From positions 25,777 through 89,776 of the forward strand of contig JBOEHJ010000014.1 in the NCBI GenBank assembly GCA_050633905.1: a stretch of DNA of 64,000 nt. The letters are read 5' to 3'. Below the pieces are notes generated by a model. That model made no database searches. It was not told the origin of the DNA and worked only from the letters and a program-made list of their open reading frames with translations. Positions 35,443-45,094 of the stretch are shown in pieces. The DNA comes from JANQPX01 sp050633905. Its GTDB lineage: Bacteria; Pseudomonadota; Alphaproteobacteria; Geminicoccales; Geminicoccaceae. Both the position numbers and the translations under genes were made by a program. Numbering within the stretch: the stretch's first letter is position 1; each line of letters starts with the position of its first letter.

Positions 35443-37368
35443 ATGACTGCGGAAAAGCAGCCTTTTGAGGCCGAAGTCGGCCGCGTGCTCGATCTGGTGA
35501 TCAATTCGCTCTACCAGCATCGAGACATTTTTTTGCGCGAACTCGTCTCCAATGCCTCTGATGCCTGCGATCGCCTGCGTTACGCGGCCATCAGCGATGA
35601 CAGTCTAATGGGTGAGGGCGCTGAGCTTAAGATCATGCTGACCCCGGACAGCGCAGCCGGCACGCTCACCATCGACGACAACGGCATCGGCATGAGCCGG
35701 GACGAGCTTGTCGAAAACCTCGGCACCATCGCGCGCTCGGGCACCGCTCGTTTCGCCGACGCTCTTTCCGGCGACAATAAAACCGACGTCAATCTGATCG
35801 GTCAGTTCGGCGTCGGTTTCTATTCCGCCTTCATGGTCGCTGAGCAAGTCGAGGTGATGTCCTCGAAAGCCGGCGAAGGCGTTGCCCATCGCTGGACATC
35901 CGACGGCAAGACCGGCTTCACCGTTGAGAAGGTTATGGACGAAGCGCCTAATGGAACGAGGGTCGTCCTCCATTTGAGGGAGGATGCTAAAGAGTTCCTG
36001 GACAAGCATCGCCTCAGCCATGTTGTCAGAAGCTATTCCGATCATATCGCGATCCCCATCATGTTCCAGGGCGAGGCGACAAAGGCCGAGCCCGCGGAAG
36101 GCGAGCAGGCCTCCGATGAGCTGGTGGTTCCACAGCCGGACCAAATCAACGAAGCCAGTGCTCTTTGGACTCGATCCAAATCCGAAATAAGCGACGAGCA
36201 ATACAAAGAATTCTACCACCATGTCGGCCATGCCTATGACGATCCCTGGGCACGCCTGCATGTCCAGGCGGAAGGCCTCGTCTCGTACCAGGCCCTCCTC
36301 TTCCTCCCCAGCACCCAACCGATGGATCTGTTCGATCCCAAGCGCGAACATGGGGTCAAGCTCTACGTCAAGCGCGTCTTCATCACCGATGGCCTCGAAG
36401 GCCTGATGCCGCGCTATCTACGCTTCGTGAAAGGCGTCATCGACACCGAGGATCTGCAGCTCAATGTCAGCCGCGAGACCCTGCAGCACAGCGCCGTTCT
36501 CGCCAAGATCAAGAAAGACCTGGTGAAGCGGATCCTCGACGAGCTGACAAAACGCGCTAAGGCGAAAGACGGTAACTATGATACGTTCTGGGAGCAGTTT
36601 GGCCAGGTGATCAAAGAAGGGATCTACGAGGACCACGACCAACGTGAAAGACTCCTGGACCTCGCCCGCTTTCACTCCACCGCCGGCGATGGCTGGGTCA
36701 GTCTCGCTGATTATGTCGCGCGCATGAAGCCCGGCCAGGATGCGATCTACACTATCTCAGGCGAAAACCTGACAGCGCTGAAGTCCAGCCCCCAGCTCGA
36801 AGCCGCGCGCGCAAAAGGTGTCGAGGTTCTGCTGCTCGCCGACAATATCGACGACTTCTGGCTACCCCAGGCGGATCAGTATAAGGAAAAGCCCTTCAAG
36901 TCCCTGACCCGCGGCAACGTCGATCTTTCCACCATCGAAGGCGAAGCCGACGAAAAAAAGGACGAGCCGTCTGAAACGGTCGAAGGCGAAGATCTGGACA
37001 AGCTGATCGCTGCGCTTAAGGAAAAGCTCGGCGAAAAGGTTGCCGATGTCAGAACGTCTGCCCGCCTCACCGAAAGTGCCGTTTGCCTGGTCGCCGATGA
37101 GACCGGGATGGACATGCGCCTGGAGCGCTTCTTGAAACAACACCAACAACTTGGTGAGCTATCCAAGCGTATCCTGGAGATCAACCCCAAGCACGACCTC
37201 ATCAAGAAAATGGCGACGAACGTCGCCGCCGCGGCTGGCGATGACCTGGGTGAGCTTGCAGAACTCCTCCTTGATCAGGCCCTGATTATCGAGGGCGAAC
37301 CGCTCCCGGACCCAGGCGCCTTCTCCAGACGCATGAGTTCTTTTTTGACCAAGGGACTCGCAGCTTAG
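35443..37368 (+). CDS. htpG: Molecular chaperone HtpG (Hsp90)
   Basis: A 641-residue Hsp90 chaperone. The N-terminal ATPase domain has LRELVSNASDACDRLR (ATP-coordinating N and D), DNGIGMSRDEL, GQFGVGFYSAFMV, all intact. The middle domain contains the catalytic arginine region in the segment LQLNVSRETLQ, followed by the dimerisation domain (about 520-641). An acidic linker (DEKKDEPSETVEGED, about 505-520) lies before the C-terminal domain. A candidate RpoH promoter lies upstream. The stop TAG starts a dispersed repeat. Confidence 0.97.
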   Translation: MTAEKQPFEAEVGRVLDLVINSLYQHRDIFLRELVSNASDACDRLRYAAISDDSLMGEGAELKIMLTPDSAAGTLTIDDNGIGMSRDELVENLGTIARSGTARFADALSGDNKTDVNLIGQFGVGFYSAFMVAEQVEVMSSKAGEGVAHRWTSDGKTGFTVEKVMDEAPNGTRVVLHLREDAKEFLDKHRLSHVVRSYSDHIAIPIMFQGEATKAEPAEGEQASDELVVPQPDQINEASALWTRSKSEISDEQYKEFYHHVGHAYDDPWARLHVQAEGLVSYQALLFLPSTQPMDLFDPKREHGVKLYVKRVFITDGLEGLMPRYLRFVKGVIDTEDLQLNVSRETLQHSAVLAKIKKDLVKRILDELTKRAKAKDGNYDTFWEQFGQVIKEGIYEDHDQRERLLDLARFHSTAGDGWVSLADYVARMKPGQDAIYTISGENLTALKSSPQLEAARAKGVEVLLLADNIDDFWLPQADQYKEKPFKSLTRGNVDLSTIEGEADEKKDEPSETVEGEDLDKLIAALKEKLGEKVADVRTSARLTESAVCLVADETGMDMRLERFLKQHQQLGELSKRILEINPKHDLIKKMATNVAAAAGDDLGELAELLLDQALIIEGEPLPDPGAFSRRMSSFLTKGLAA

Positions 37369-37430
37369 GTGGTGTGTGTGACCACGTCAGCTCATGGTGT
37401 CGGGCTCGGTGGAGCCGGGTCCGACGCATG
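37366..37430 (+). repeat. Stop-codon-anchored repeat, divergent copy 6
   Basis: Starts with the htpG stop: TAGGTGGTGTGTGTGACCAC. The arms GTGGT and ACCAC are perfect but the loop has grown to seven bases (GTGTGTG). Downstream a GC-rich imperfect hairpin (GTCGGGCTC with GAGCC and CCGAC) at 37397-37427 takes the place of the second hairpin. Confidence 0.6.
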
Positions 37431-37539
37431 AGTACCGATTACCGGCTGAAGGTCTAGACATCCGATTCCTGATTGATGGATCTAGCGGAAGTGTAAAAAA
37501 AATCTAATAGAGTCAGTTTTCATAGAAAAACTTAGCATC

Positions 37540-38248
37540 TTGGAAATTGCCCCCACCAATACAATCTGGGGCAGATGTGGAACGACAATCAAATCGGCTA
37601 TCGGAACGTTGGCGCTGTTCGCCGCAGGACAGGCAGAAGCTGTGCCTTTCGTCCTGGAATTTGAAAGATTGGGTAACGTCGAACCGATCAAGGAGTTCTA
37701 CAATGGAGGCCTGGATGGATTTGGCTGCGGCCCTGGCCTAGACTTCGATCTCAGTTTTGGCGCCGATGCACTCGCTGTCGTCGACTAGGATACAGGCGAG
37801 GGCGGCAATTTCGGCAACGAAACCTCTCCAGATACAATCATGTTCTTCCTAACCGGCAGCGTCATTCTCAAGGTGCCGAATGGGTTCGATCCCGGCCTTT
37901 CTTTCTTTTACTCGGCGATCAATTTTCCGAGTACTGTTCAGGTTTTCGAAGGTCCGGATGCTACCGGGATTTCTCTTGACGACTATTAGCATCGGGTAGA
38001 CGCCGTTTAACGGTGCGCCGGATCCTAGGGGCCTGTTCTGTCCGTTTGTACCGATTGGGTCGTCATTTGCTGGCACTGCCTTCTCGATCGATTTCGGCGG
38101 CACATCCAACCAGATTGGTTTTGACAACATCACCTTCGGCGCCGCCACCCCCGGAGGCTTCACGCCCATACCTGAACCGGTCTCGATGCTGACCCTCGGC
38201 GTCGGGCCTCCCGGGATAGCCGTTCTAAGGCGCCGCCGGCGCCGCTGA
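37540..38248 (+). pseudogene. Broken PEP-CTERM sorted protein gene
   Basis: A signal peptide-like start (IKSAIGTLALFAAGQAEAV) is followed by FVLEFERLGNVEPIKEFYNG and then a stop TAG at 37786. The same frame continues with coherent protein (TIMFFLTGSVILKVPNG, INFPSTVQVFEGPDATG) to a second stop at 37987. After a frameshift near 37990-38005 the protein resumes with AFSIDFGGTSNQIGFDNITF and ends with PIPEPVSMLTLGV and a basic tail RRRRRR, a PEP-CTERM sorting tail. PEP-CTERM proteins are normally processed by exosortase at the membrane and linked to exopolysaccharide production. None of the exosortase genes are in the window. At least three lesions make it non-functional. Confidence 0.75.
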
Positions 38249-38439
38249 AGCATCTCTGATCAACCAAGTTTGTAGCACTGGTCGCGAGCAACAAGGAGAC
38301 CGGCCAGTCAGGCAGATAACCTGATTGGCCAGGCAACACCAAATCTAGCGATCGTTTTGAGGTCGCCTATCGGCGCAGGAACCGAGAGCATTTCCGGTTC
38401 AGGAAAACACCAGATATACATGTTGCCCTTCGATGCCCA

Positions 38440-38526
38440 CCATCCCGACAATGAACCGCTTACCGTTGGTCTTGAGGGCTCTTTCTTCGAAGGCTGCTGC
38501 AACCAACTGAGGTGATCACACCACTA
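38440..38526 (-). repeat. Stop-codon-anchored repeat, copy 7
   Basis: On the minus strand it starts with the tyrosine-kinase stop (TAGTGGTGTGATCACCTCA). The arms pair through a G-T in place of G-C. TTCGAAGAAAGAGCCCTC and ATTGTCGGGATGG are retained. Confidence 0.7.
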
Positions 38527-40779
38527 ATTGACGTAGTATTTTCGGTAGTTGCCCTGATAATGGCCTGAATCGGCATAGCCGTAGCGGGCATGTCGCTTGA
38601 CGTCGACACGCGAAAGGACGACGCCGGCGACATCGCCACCCGATTCTAGCATCTGGCGAATACCGGCCAGCGCGACATTACGTGGGGTCTCTTCCCAACG
38701 GATGACGTAGATCGATTTGTCGACCACACCCGAAAGTGTGAAGCTGTCGGACACGGCCGCGACCGGCGGGCTGTCGATGAGCACCAGGTCGTAATAAGCC
38801 GTCATTTCCTCTAACAGGATTTTCATCGTCGAGGAGCGGAAGAGATCGGGCGGGCTAACTGACCCGAAGCCCGCGGGAAGGAAATCCAAACCTGACTTTT
38901 CATCCCGATTGATCGCATTTTCGGGATTGGCGCGACCGGTCAGAACTTCGGAAAGACCATTTTGGTTTGGAATACCGATCACCTCATGCAATCTTGGCCG
39001 GCGAAGATCAGCATCCACCAGAATGACCTTTAGGCCGGAGCGCGCCGATTGCCGGGCAAGGGCAGACGCGATGGTGGACTTGCCTTCCAAAGGCACGGAT
39101 GAGGTGATAAGGATCGATTTCGGTGGGTTCTTGGTGTCGGCCAGGAAAAGGCTAGTTCGTATCCGCTGAAGTGCCTCAGCATAGGCGGAATTCGGCCGCT
39201 CCAGGATATAGTCTTCGGCTGGGATGCCATTGGTTTCCTTCCGGCTGAGATCCGGCACCAAGGCAAGGGCACGCAAGCCCAGGGACTGGATTTCTTCAGC
39301 ACTGCGAAAACCGTAGTTGCTGTCCCAGCGCTCCAAAAGGAAGACCAGGAGACCGCCCATCACCATGGAGCCGGCAAAGGCGATCATCGTGACAAGCTTG
39401 GTACGCGGCGATGACGGCGTACTTGGAATGTCGGCCGCCGACATGATCCGGGCATCCGCCTCTTGCAGCTCCTGTTGCTCGACGATCTCGCGGAACCGGG
39501 TCAGGAAGGTCTCGAAAAGCTGGCGGTTGGTTTCAGCTTCCCGCGTCAGGTCACGCAGCTCCACCTGGGCGAGTTCCACGGTCGAGCTCTCACCCTGGAT
39601 GCCCGTCAAGCTGGTCTGCAGTTCAATCTCGCGCGCCTTGGAAACGGCAACCTCGTTCTCAAGGTCTTGAACAACGCGCCGGACCTCGTCTTCAATCTTG
39701 CTGCGAACGGTCTGCAGCTCGCCCTGGACATTGACCATGCGCGGATGATTGGCGCCGAATTCAGCACTGAGTTCGGATAACCGCCGGACCAACGATGTCT
39801 CCTGAATGCGAAGTTCGGCAAGCAGCGGCGACGTCAGGACCTTGGCGGCCTCCTTGACCCCACCATTGGTCAGGAGGCTCTGGGTCTGCGCCAGTCTTGC
39901 TTCGGCCTCGGCGCGCTGGGCCTGGGACAAAGCAAGTTGGGTATTCAGCTGGGTCAGCTGCAGCGTGAGCGGGCTGCCATTGTTGGTGTCGACGATATTG
40001 TTCTGGGAGCGGTATTCGACGATTTTGGCCTCAGCTTCGAGCACCTCGCCACGCAACTCCTCAATTCGGTTGCCAAGCCATTTGATCGCTTTCTCGCTCG
40101 CCTGATACTTCGATTCGACTTGCGCCTGCAGATATTGCTCTGCCGTACCATTGGCGATGAGCGCCGCGGTCCTAGGGCTTTTCGACGTGATGGACAGGGC
40201 AATCACATAGGATCGGCCGGATTGCTCAACCTCGAACCTGCGGGAGAACCGATCGACAACAAGTTCAAGTTCAGCTGAAAGCCGTTCCTCCGGCCCAGCA
40301 TCAGCATCCACCTGCCGGCTCTCGTTGCCAATCAATTCCGCCAGCCAGTCTGCCGATAGATAACGGGTGATATCGAAGAATTCGAGGAGCGAACCGCCTT
40401 CCAGTTCTCCCGACAAGGCCGGGTTGAACTCTGGGCTCTTTTCAAGATTTAGCTGCTGCACCACCCTGCGCATGAAGGCCCTAGAGTTCAGGCGCTCGAT
40501 CTCGCTTTCAATGGTCGCGGGATCAGCAATCAGATCTTCGACCACCTCATCCAACGCCAGAATATTCGTGTCTTGGCTCTGCACTTGGATCAATGCCCTG
40601 GAGGTGTAGAGCGGTGTTTGCTGCTTACTGTAGATATACACGACACCGGTGATGAACAGCACAGTCGCGACAAAGATCCATTTGCGGCGCATCAAGGCAC
40701 GCCACATCTCGCGAAGGTTCAGCTCATCATGACCAGCGTCAGGATTGCCACCGACCAAAGGTATCGTCTCATTGGCCAC
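38524..40779 (-). CDS. Polysaccharide co-polymerase / tyrosine autokinase (BY-kinase, Wzc-like)
   Basis: A 751-residue inner-membrane protein that controls exopolysaccharide chain length and export. Wzz domain starts after EMWRALMRRKWIFVATVLFI (TM1, about 31-50). A long coiled-coil follows (about 210-400), then TM2 (about 465-485, LVTMIAFAGSMVMGGLLVFL). The cytoplasmic kinase has Walker A SSVPLEGKSTIASAL, Walker A' VILVDADLRRPRL and Walker B DLVLIDSPPV. The C-terminal tail has six tyrosines (YGYADSGHYQGNYRKYY), the autophosphorylation cluster. The start is GTG. No other polysaccharide genes adjoin it except the broken PEP-CTERM gene and the VanZ gene. Confidence 0.9.
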   Translation of the reverse strand: MANETIPLVGGNPDAGHDELNLREMWRALMRRKWIFVATVLFITGVVYIYSKQQTPLYTSRALIQVQSQDTNILALDEVVEDLIADPATIESEIERLNSRAFMRRVVQQLNLEKSPEFNPALSGELEGGSLLEFFDITRYLSADWLAELIGNESRQVDADAGPEERLSAELELVVDRFSRRFEVEQSGRSYVIALSITSKSPRTAALIANGTAEQYLQAQVESKYQASEKAIKWLGNRIEELRGEVLEAEAKIVEYRSQNNIVDTNNGSPLTLQLTQLNTQLALSQAQRAEAEARLAQTQSLLTNGGVKEAAKVLTSPLLAELRIQETSLVRRLSELSAEFGANHPRMVNVQGELQTVRSKIEDEVRRVVQDLENEVAVSKAREIELQTSLTGIQGESSTVELAQVELRDLTREAETNRQLFETFLTRFREIVEQQELQEADARIMSAADIPSTPSSPRTKLVTMIAFAGSMVMGGLLVFLLERWDSNYGFRSAEEIQSLGLRALALVPDLSRKETNGIPAEDYILERPNSAYAEALQRIRTSLFLADTKNPPKSILITSSVPLEGKSTIASALARQSARSGLKVILVDADLRRPRLHEVIGIPNQNGLSEVLTGRANPENAINRDEKSGLDFLPAGFGSVSPPDLFRSSTMKILLEEMTAYYDLVLIDSPPVAAVSDSFTLSGVVDKSIYVIRWEETPRNVALAGIRQMLESGGDVAGVVLSRVDVKRHARYGYADSGHYQGNYRKYYVN

Positions 40780-41440
40780 GCTAAACGGCCCCTACCAAAA
40801 GGTTGCTGCTTCTCGTGTCGGAATCTTGGCGGCAATAAATCGTCATCTCAGCTAACAACCCATTAAGCCCCACAATATCAAAACATGACAACGAGTCGAC
40901 GCTTTGAACAATGGTGCTTCGACCCCAACATCATCGCCGAGATTAGTCGGACGATTTCGATCAACGGCTACGACCTTCGATGGCAAGATCACGCCCCTTC
41001 CAGAGTCCGTGCAACAAGCGATGAATGCTGCCCTTGATCTTTTCAATATCATCATTGAGCACGGCTACTGATAAGGCGGTGAAGCTATCATGGAGCATGA
41101 CTGAGGGCAATGAATTCACCAATCAAAATCGCGAAAAAATATATTATCTTTGCTATCATAGGTTGTTTTTTCACGCCAATTCATGAAAAGGCTTGCCTTG
41201 CTCGCAAGAAGCATCGTCGCTTACATACCCCAGTGTGCTGGAGAAACAATTAGCGGCTAAGGAGCATGGTGACGTTGCCAACACCACCAAAGCTCGAACT
41301 TGTTCACCTCTGTCAAGATGAAAATGATCTCTAGCAACCTGGATCGCCGACGATAAAGGCGGGGTGGAGAGCGCTTCGGTGATGATGTCGTTGGGTCGGA
41401 AAATACCTAGTGGTCTTTCGATATAAAAGAATATCGAATT
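40780..41440. other. Gene-free stretch between the tyrosine kinase and VanZ genes
   Basis: I see no recognisable gene. A short open frame from a TTG at 40904 to 41071 on the plus strand ends in a protein-like stretch (PLPESVQQAMNAALDLFNII), but it has no convincing ribosome site or family. The local composition is more AT-rich than the flanking genes. It may be the eroded remains of other polysaccharide genes. Confidence 0.4.
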
Positions 41441-41526
41441 GATCCCAACAAGGGACCACACACCTATAGGTTTCCAGGCTTTCTCTTCGACAGCACTAGG
41501 AACCGAGTGACGTGGTTACACCACTA
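41441..41526 (-). repeat. Stop-codon-anchored repeat, copy 8
   Basis: On the minus strand it starts with the VanZ-gene stop: TAGTGGTGTAACCACGTCA. The arms are perfect with loop GTA. GTCGAAGAGAAAGCCTGGAA and TTGTTGGGATC are conserved later in the copy. Confidence 0.7.
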
Positions 41527-42753
41527 GCTGGTCAGACGAGCCGATGATTCCCGGGTCAGATAGGTCGCGATTGACAACCCCAGAATAAAACCGATCCCAT
41601 CGACGAATAAATCAACGATGCTCGGTTCTCGATCGAAGGTGAAAAGCTGCAGCACTTCGCTTGCGATAGCCACAAGGGTCCAGCAACCGAGATGTAGCCA
41701 GACAGGATCGTTCGGCCTGCCAAGACGAACCAGGGCCGACATCACGATGAACACGATGGCATGGCCGATCATGTCAGGCTCTACGCCCCCCTCACCGCGC
41801 GTGGAGATGAACAGCCCCTCGATCAGGGCGTCACGCATCGTTGCGGGCATGAATAGCCCAAAGGCGAAGACTGCTAGTGTGCAGCCGAGACCGAGTCGCA
41901 CCTTCGGCGAGGGGATGCTTTTGAAAACCAGCAAGCCGGCGGTCAGGCCTAGGGCTGCCCAAGCCGCCATCAAGCCCAGCGAAAGTTGACGAAAGCCGGG
42001 AAGGTCCTGCACGGGATAAATCTTAAGGTCGCTGACGACCATAGTGCCGGTGGCGTTGTTTAACTCGATGCCAAGTTCTGCCTGCTTCACGGAGGCTGGG
42101 ATCGCAAAGACCTGGCGCATCTGCTGGGGTGCATTGGTGCCGCGCAGCCGAAACAGGTTGTGTGGCTCGGTCCAATCCGCCTCGCCCGTCTCATCCAGCT
42201 GGGCAAGATAGATCCGGGCGCGCTGCCAGAGATTGCTACCCGCAACAACACGTTCCGTTGACACCGTCGCCTCGAGATAGGCAAGCGTCAGCCCAGGAGG
42301 CAGATCGATAACCTGCTTCAAGATGGTGCGGCCATCCGGATCGACATTGCGCAGCCCGACTTGGTCTGGCGCATTCGGATCGAATGATATGTTGCCCTTC
42401 TGGGCCCAATCGTTAAGCCCGGCCGAAAAAGGTGGTCCGGTGAGGAGCGAGGCGCCAACCGGCTGATATCGCTCGATGACAAAAAACGCAACCAACGTCA
42501 CGGCAATCATCAACAACGTCGCAGCAAGTATGAGAACACCTCCCCGACGGCTCGATGGGGCCGATCGCCGCCTACGTATACGCTTTGGCTCGTTTAGCGT
42601 TTGGCGCGACGAAGCGCTGCCAAGCTCAATGGTATCGAGCGCAGCTGCCTTGACTTTTTGTACTTTCTTGGCATCGCGACGCGCGCCGACAATCTCGAAA
42701 TCGCTATCTTTCTTGATATTGCGGCGCGTGCCGATGACGGTTTCTTCAGACAT
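41524..42753 (-). CDS. VanZ-family membrane protein with a periplasmic domain
   Basis: About 409 residues. A basic N-terminal region of 80 residues is followed by a transmembrane segment (GVLILAATLLMIAVTLVAFFV), then an extracytoplasmic domain of about 150 residues (LLTGPPFSAGLNDWAQKGNI to LKIYPVQD) that looks carbohydrate-binding. The C-terminal VanZ-like membrane domain has four to six segments (about 255-400). VanZ-like proteins with this layout often occur in exopolysaccharide loci. The ATG at 42753 overlaps the glutamine-synthetase-like gene by eight bases, so it is probably translated from the same mRNA. Function is unknown. Confidence 0.65.
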   Translation of the reverse strand: MSEETVIGTRRNIKKDSDFEIVGARRDAKKVQKVKAAALDTIELGSASSRQTLNEPKRIRRRRSAPSSRRGGVLILAATLLMIAVTLVAFFVIERYQPVGASLLTGPPFSAGLNDWAQKGNISFDPNAPDQVGLRNVDPDGRTILKQVIDLPPGLTLAYLEATVSTERVVAGSNLWQRARIYLAQLDETGEADWTEPHNLFRLRGTNAPQQMRQVFAIPASVKQAELGIELNNATGTMVVSDLKIYPVQDLPGFRQLSLGLMAAWAALGLTAGLLVFKSIPSPKVRLGLGCTLAVFAFGLFMPATMRDALIEGLFISTRGEGGVEPDMIGHAIVFIVMSALVRLGRPNDPVWLHLGCWTLVAIASEVLQLFTFDREPSIVDLFVDGIGFILGLSIATYLTRESSARLTS

Positions 42754-44095
42754 TGAGGAGCAAATGTTCCCGTTCCCAGGAGCTGATAACCTGTTGATAG
42801 GCTCGGTGCTCAACCTCCTTGACCATAATCAGGGCATCAACGAAGTTCTCGCCCAACAGGGCACGAAGCGGTTTGGCACGACGAAGCTGATCGAGCGCAT
42901 CAGGAAGATAGCGGGGCAGCGTTTGCGCCAAGCGATAAGCACTGCCTTCGATTGCTTTGGTCGGCTGCATCCTGCCGACCATGCCGAGATAGCCGCAAGC
43001 CAGGGAGGCAGCGATCGCAAGATAGGGATTAGCGTCCGCACTCGCCACGCGATTTTCGACACGGCGCGCGTCTTTCCCTGAATCCGGCACTCTTAAACCC
43101 ACGGTCCGGTTCTCCCAGCCCCAATGCAGATTGATCGGGGCATCCGAATAGCGCCTCAGCCGCCGATAGGAATTCACATTCGGTGCGAACAACGGCATGG
43201 CGGCCGGCAAGTACTTTTGCAGACCCGCTATATGATACATGAACAGCTTGGTGTACTCGCCATTCCGCTTGGCGAAAATATTATTGCCAGATTTCGCGTC
43301 GATCACGCTTTGGTGAATATGCATCGCACTGCCGGGCTGGTTCTCCATGGGCTTGGCCATGAAGGTCGCGTACATCTCATGTTTGAGGGCCGCTTTGCGC
43401 ACCGTCCGCTTGAACAGAAAGGCCTGATCGGCGAGTGCTAACGGATCGCCGTGATTGAAGTTCATCTCCATCTGCGCCACCCCACCTTCATGGGTGAGCG
43501 TGTCGACGTCCAGGCCCTGTGCTTCGCACCAGTCATAGGCATCATCGAACACGGGATCAAACTCGTTGATCGCCTCGATTCCGAAACTTTGTGAACCCGC
43601 TTCAGGGCGTCTGGATTGGCCAATCGGCGGCTCCAGCGGGTAATCCGGGTCTTCGTTGATCTTAGTCAGAAAAAACTCGAGTTCCGGTGCCACAACCGGT
43701 CGCCAACCGCGCTCGGCATAAGCGTCGAGCACACGACGCAGCACCTGGCGAGGGGCGATCTCGACCACGCTGCCGTCATGATGGTAACAATCGCCAATCA
43801 CCTGGGCTGTTGGTTCCGTATACCAGGGCACAATGCGAAGCGAGTTCGGATCAGGCCGCATGCGCACGTCCCGCATGGCGGGGTCGGTGACCCGGTTCTC
43901 ATGGTCACTTGGGAAGTCGCCAGTCACCGTCTGCACGAACAGATCTTCGGGTATGCGTAGGCTGTCATCATCCAAGGACCTGATGAACTTCGCCGCCGGC
44001 AGGATCTTGCCGCGAGCAATGCCGCTCTGATCGGCGACCAGGCATTCGACTTCGGTGATCCTGCGTTCCTGCAGCCAGGCCTTAATCTCGCTCAT
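42746..44095 (-). CDS. Glutamine-synthetase-like ligase (PuuA type)
   Basis: About 449 residues of the GlnA superfamily. The beta-Grasp N-terminal domain (about 1-110) is followed by the catalytic domain: FMAKPMENQPGSAMHIHQSV is the ATP and metal region, and SYRRLRRYSDAPINLHWGWENRTVG the central part, with LRVPDSGKDARRVENRVASAD (split here for length). Its position directly after a PuuD-type hydrolase gene, with a four-base overlap, suggests gamma-glutamylation of putrescine or another amine. True nitrogen-assimilating glutamine synthetase is unlikely because of the short length and the context. Confidence 0.85.
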   Translation of the reverse strand: MSEIKAWLQERRITEVECLVADQSGIARGKILPAAKFIRSLDDDSLRIPEDLFVQTVTGDFPSDHENRVTDPAMRDVRMRPDPNSLRIVPWYTEPTAQVIGDCYHHDGSVVEIAPRQVLRRVLDAYAERGWRPVVAPELEFFLTKINEDPDYPLEPPIGQSRRPEAGSQSFGIEAINEFDPVFDDAYDWCEAQGLDVDTLTHEGGVAQMEMNFNHGDPLALADQAFLFKRTVRKAALKHEMYATFMAKPMENQPGSAMHIHQSVIDAKSGNNIFAKRNGEYTKLFMYHIAGLQKYLPAAMPLFAPNVNSYRRLRRYSDAPINLHWGWENRTVGLRVPDSGKDARRVENRVASADANPYLAIAASLACGYLGMVGRMQPTKAIEGSAYRLAQTLPRYLPDALDQLRRAKPLRALLGENFVDALIMVKEVEHRAYQQVISSWEREHLLLNV

Positions 44096-44895
44096 ACCGC
44101 CACCGGTGGCTGGGCTGTCTTTAGTTCGGCGCGGCTCCGGCAGGCATCGCCAAACGCGGCGAACAGGGCCCGGGCATGAGGATCTTCCAGAACCCGCCAT
44201 TCCGGATGCCACTGGATACCGATCGCAAATGCCGGCGCATCGGCGACGCTCACGGCCTCAATCGTGCCATCGGGCGCCACTGCCTCGATCGCGATCCGAT
44301 CACCCGGCCGATCGATCGCCTGTCCATGAAGCGTGTTGACCTCGATCACCGTCACCCCACCGAGAATTCTTTGCACTACACCGTCCTCGGTGAGCGTGAC
44401 ATGATGGGCTGGTTTGTCGAACCTTTGGGCCATTGGCATGCTTTTATCGGAGCGATGGTCCAGGCGTCCGGGGACTTCTTCCACATGTTGATGAAGCGTG
44501 CCCCCGAAGGCGACATTTAGCTCCTGAATACCACGGCAGATCGCCAAGACAGGCACGGCACGCTCGATCGCTCGACCAAGCAGTGGCAGGGTTGTGGCAT
44601 CCCGCGCCGGGTCCCGCTCGCTATCCAGACGAGCAGCATCGCCGTCGTAATGAACGGGGTCCACATTGGACGGGCTACCGGTCACCAAAAGGCCATCTAG
44701 GGAAGCCAGGATCCTGTCCAGATCGGCAACATCAAGTCGTTCGCCGACAGCAGGCAGCATTAACGGCAGACCGCCTGCACCATCCATGACGCCAGCGATA
44801 TAACTTTCGCTTACCTTATGAATAGGCAGCCCATGGGCCCCATAAAGGCGACAGGCCGTCAGGCCGATGAGGGGACGTGGATCAAGAAAAGACAT
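44092..44895 (-). CDS. puuD: Gamma-glutamyl-gamma-aminobutyrate hydrolase (PuuD-like)
   Basis: About 267 residues of the class I glutamine amidotransferase-like family. The nucleophile elbow is PVLAICRGIQELNVAFGG (catalytic cysteine), and GIQWHPEWR near the end carries the catalytic histidine and glutamate. The dipeptide ITACRLYG and YIAGVMDGAGGLPLMLP are also typical. PuuD releases GABA from gamma-glutamyl-GABA in putrescine breakdown. The ATG at 44895 is preferred over 44931. It precedes the ligase gene with an ATGA overlap; other Puu enzymes are not in the window. Confidence 0.88.
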   Translation of the reverse strand: MSFLDPRPLIGLTACRLYGAHGLPIHKVSESYIAGVMDGAGGLPLMLPAVGERLDVADLDRILASLDGLLVTGSPSNVDPVHYDGDAARLDSERDPARDATTLPLLGRAIERAVPVLAICRGIQELNVAFGGTLHQHVEEVPGRLDHRSDKSMPMAQRFDKPAHHVTLTEDGVVQRILGGVTVIEVNTLHGQAIDRPGDRIAIEAVAPDGTIEAVSVADAPAFAIGIQWHPEWRVLEDPHARALFAAFGDACRSRAELKTAQPPVAV

Positions 44896-45094
44896 GATAA
44901 CGGTCTTAGCTGAGGCAGGATCTTGGAACAAGGGAGCGGCTCGCTACCGGTGCATTCCGGTCAGTCTCATGGGCCTCGACGCCGCTCATGGTTTTTTCCG
45001 CCGCCAGGTGTTTACGCACCGAGGCCGATTGCAAAGAGATCTGATCGATCGTAACAACGAGGCATCAATGGTCCACGCAGACTTGCAATCTTTG

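Noticed and set aside
40904..41071. Plus-strand 55-codon frame from a TTG in the gene-free gap
   Set aside because: The C-terminal part looks protein-like, but there is no ribosome site, no known family and a weak start, so it is not called as a gene.
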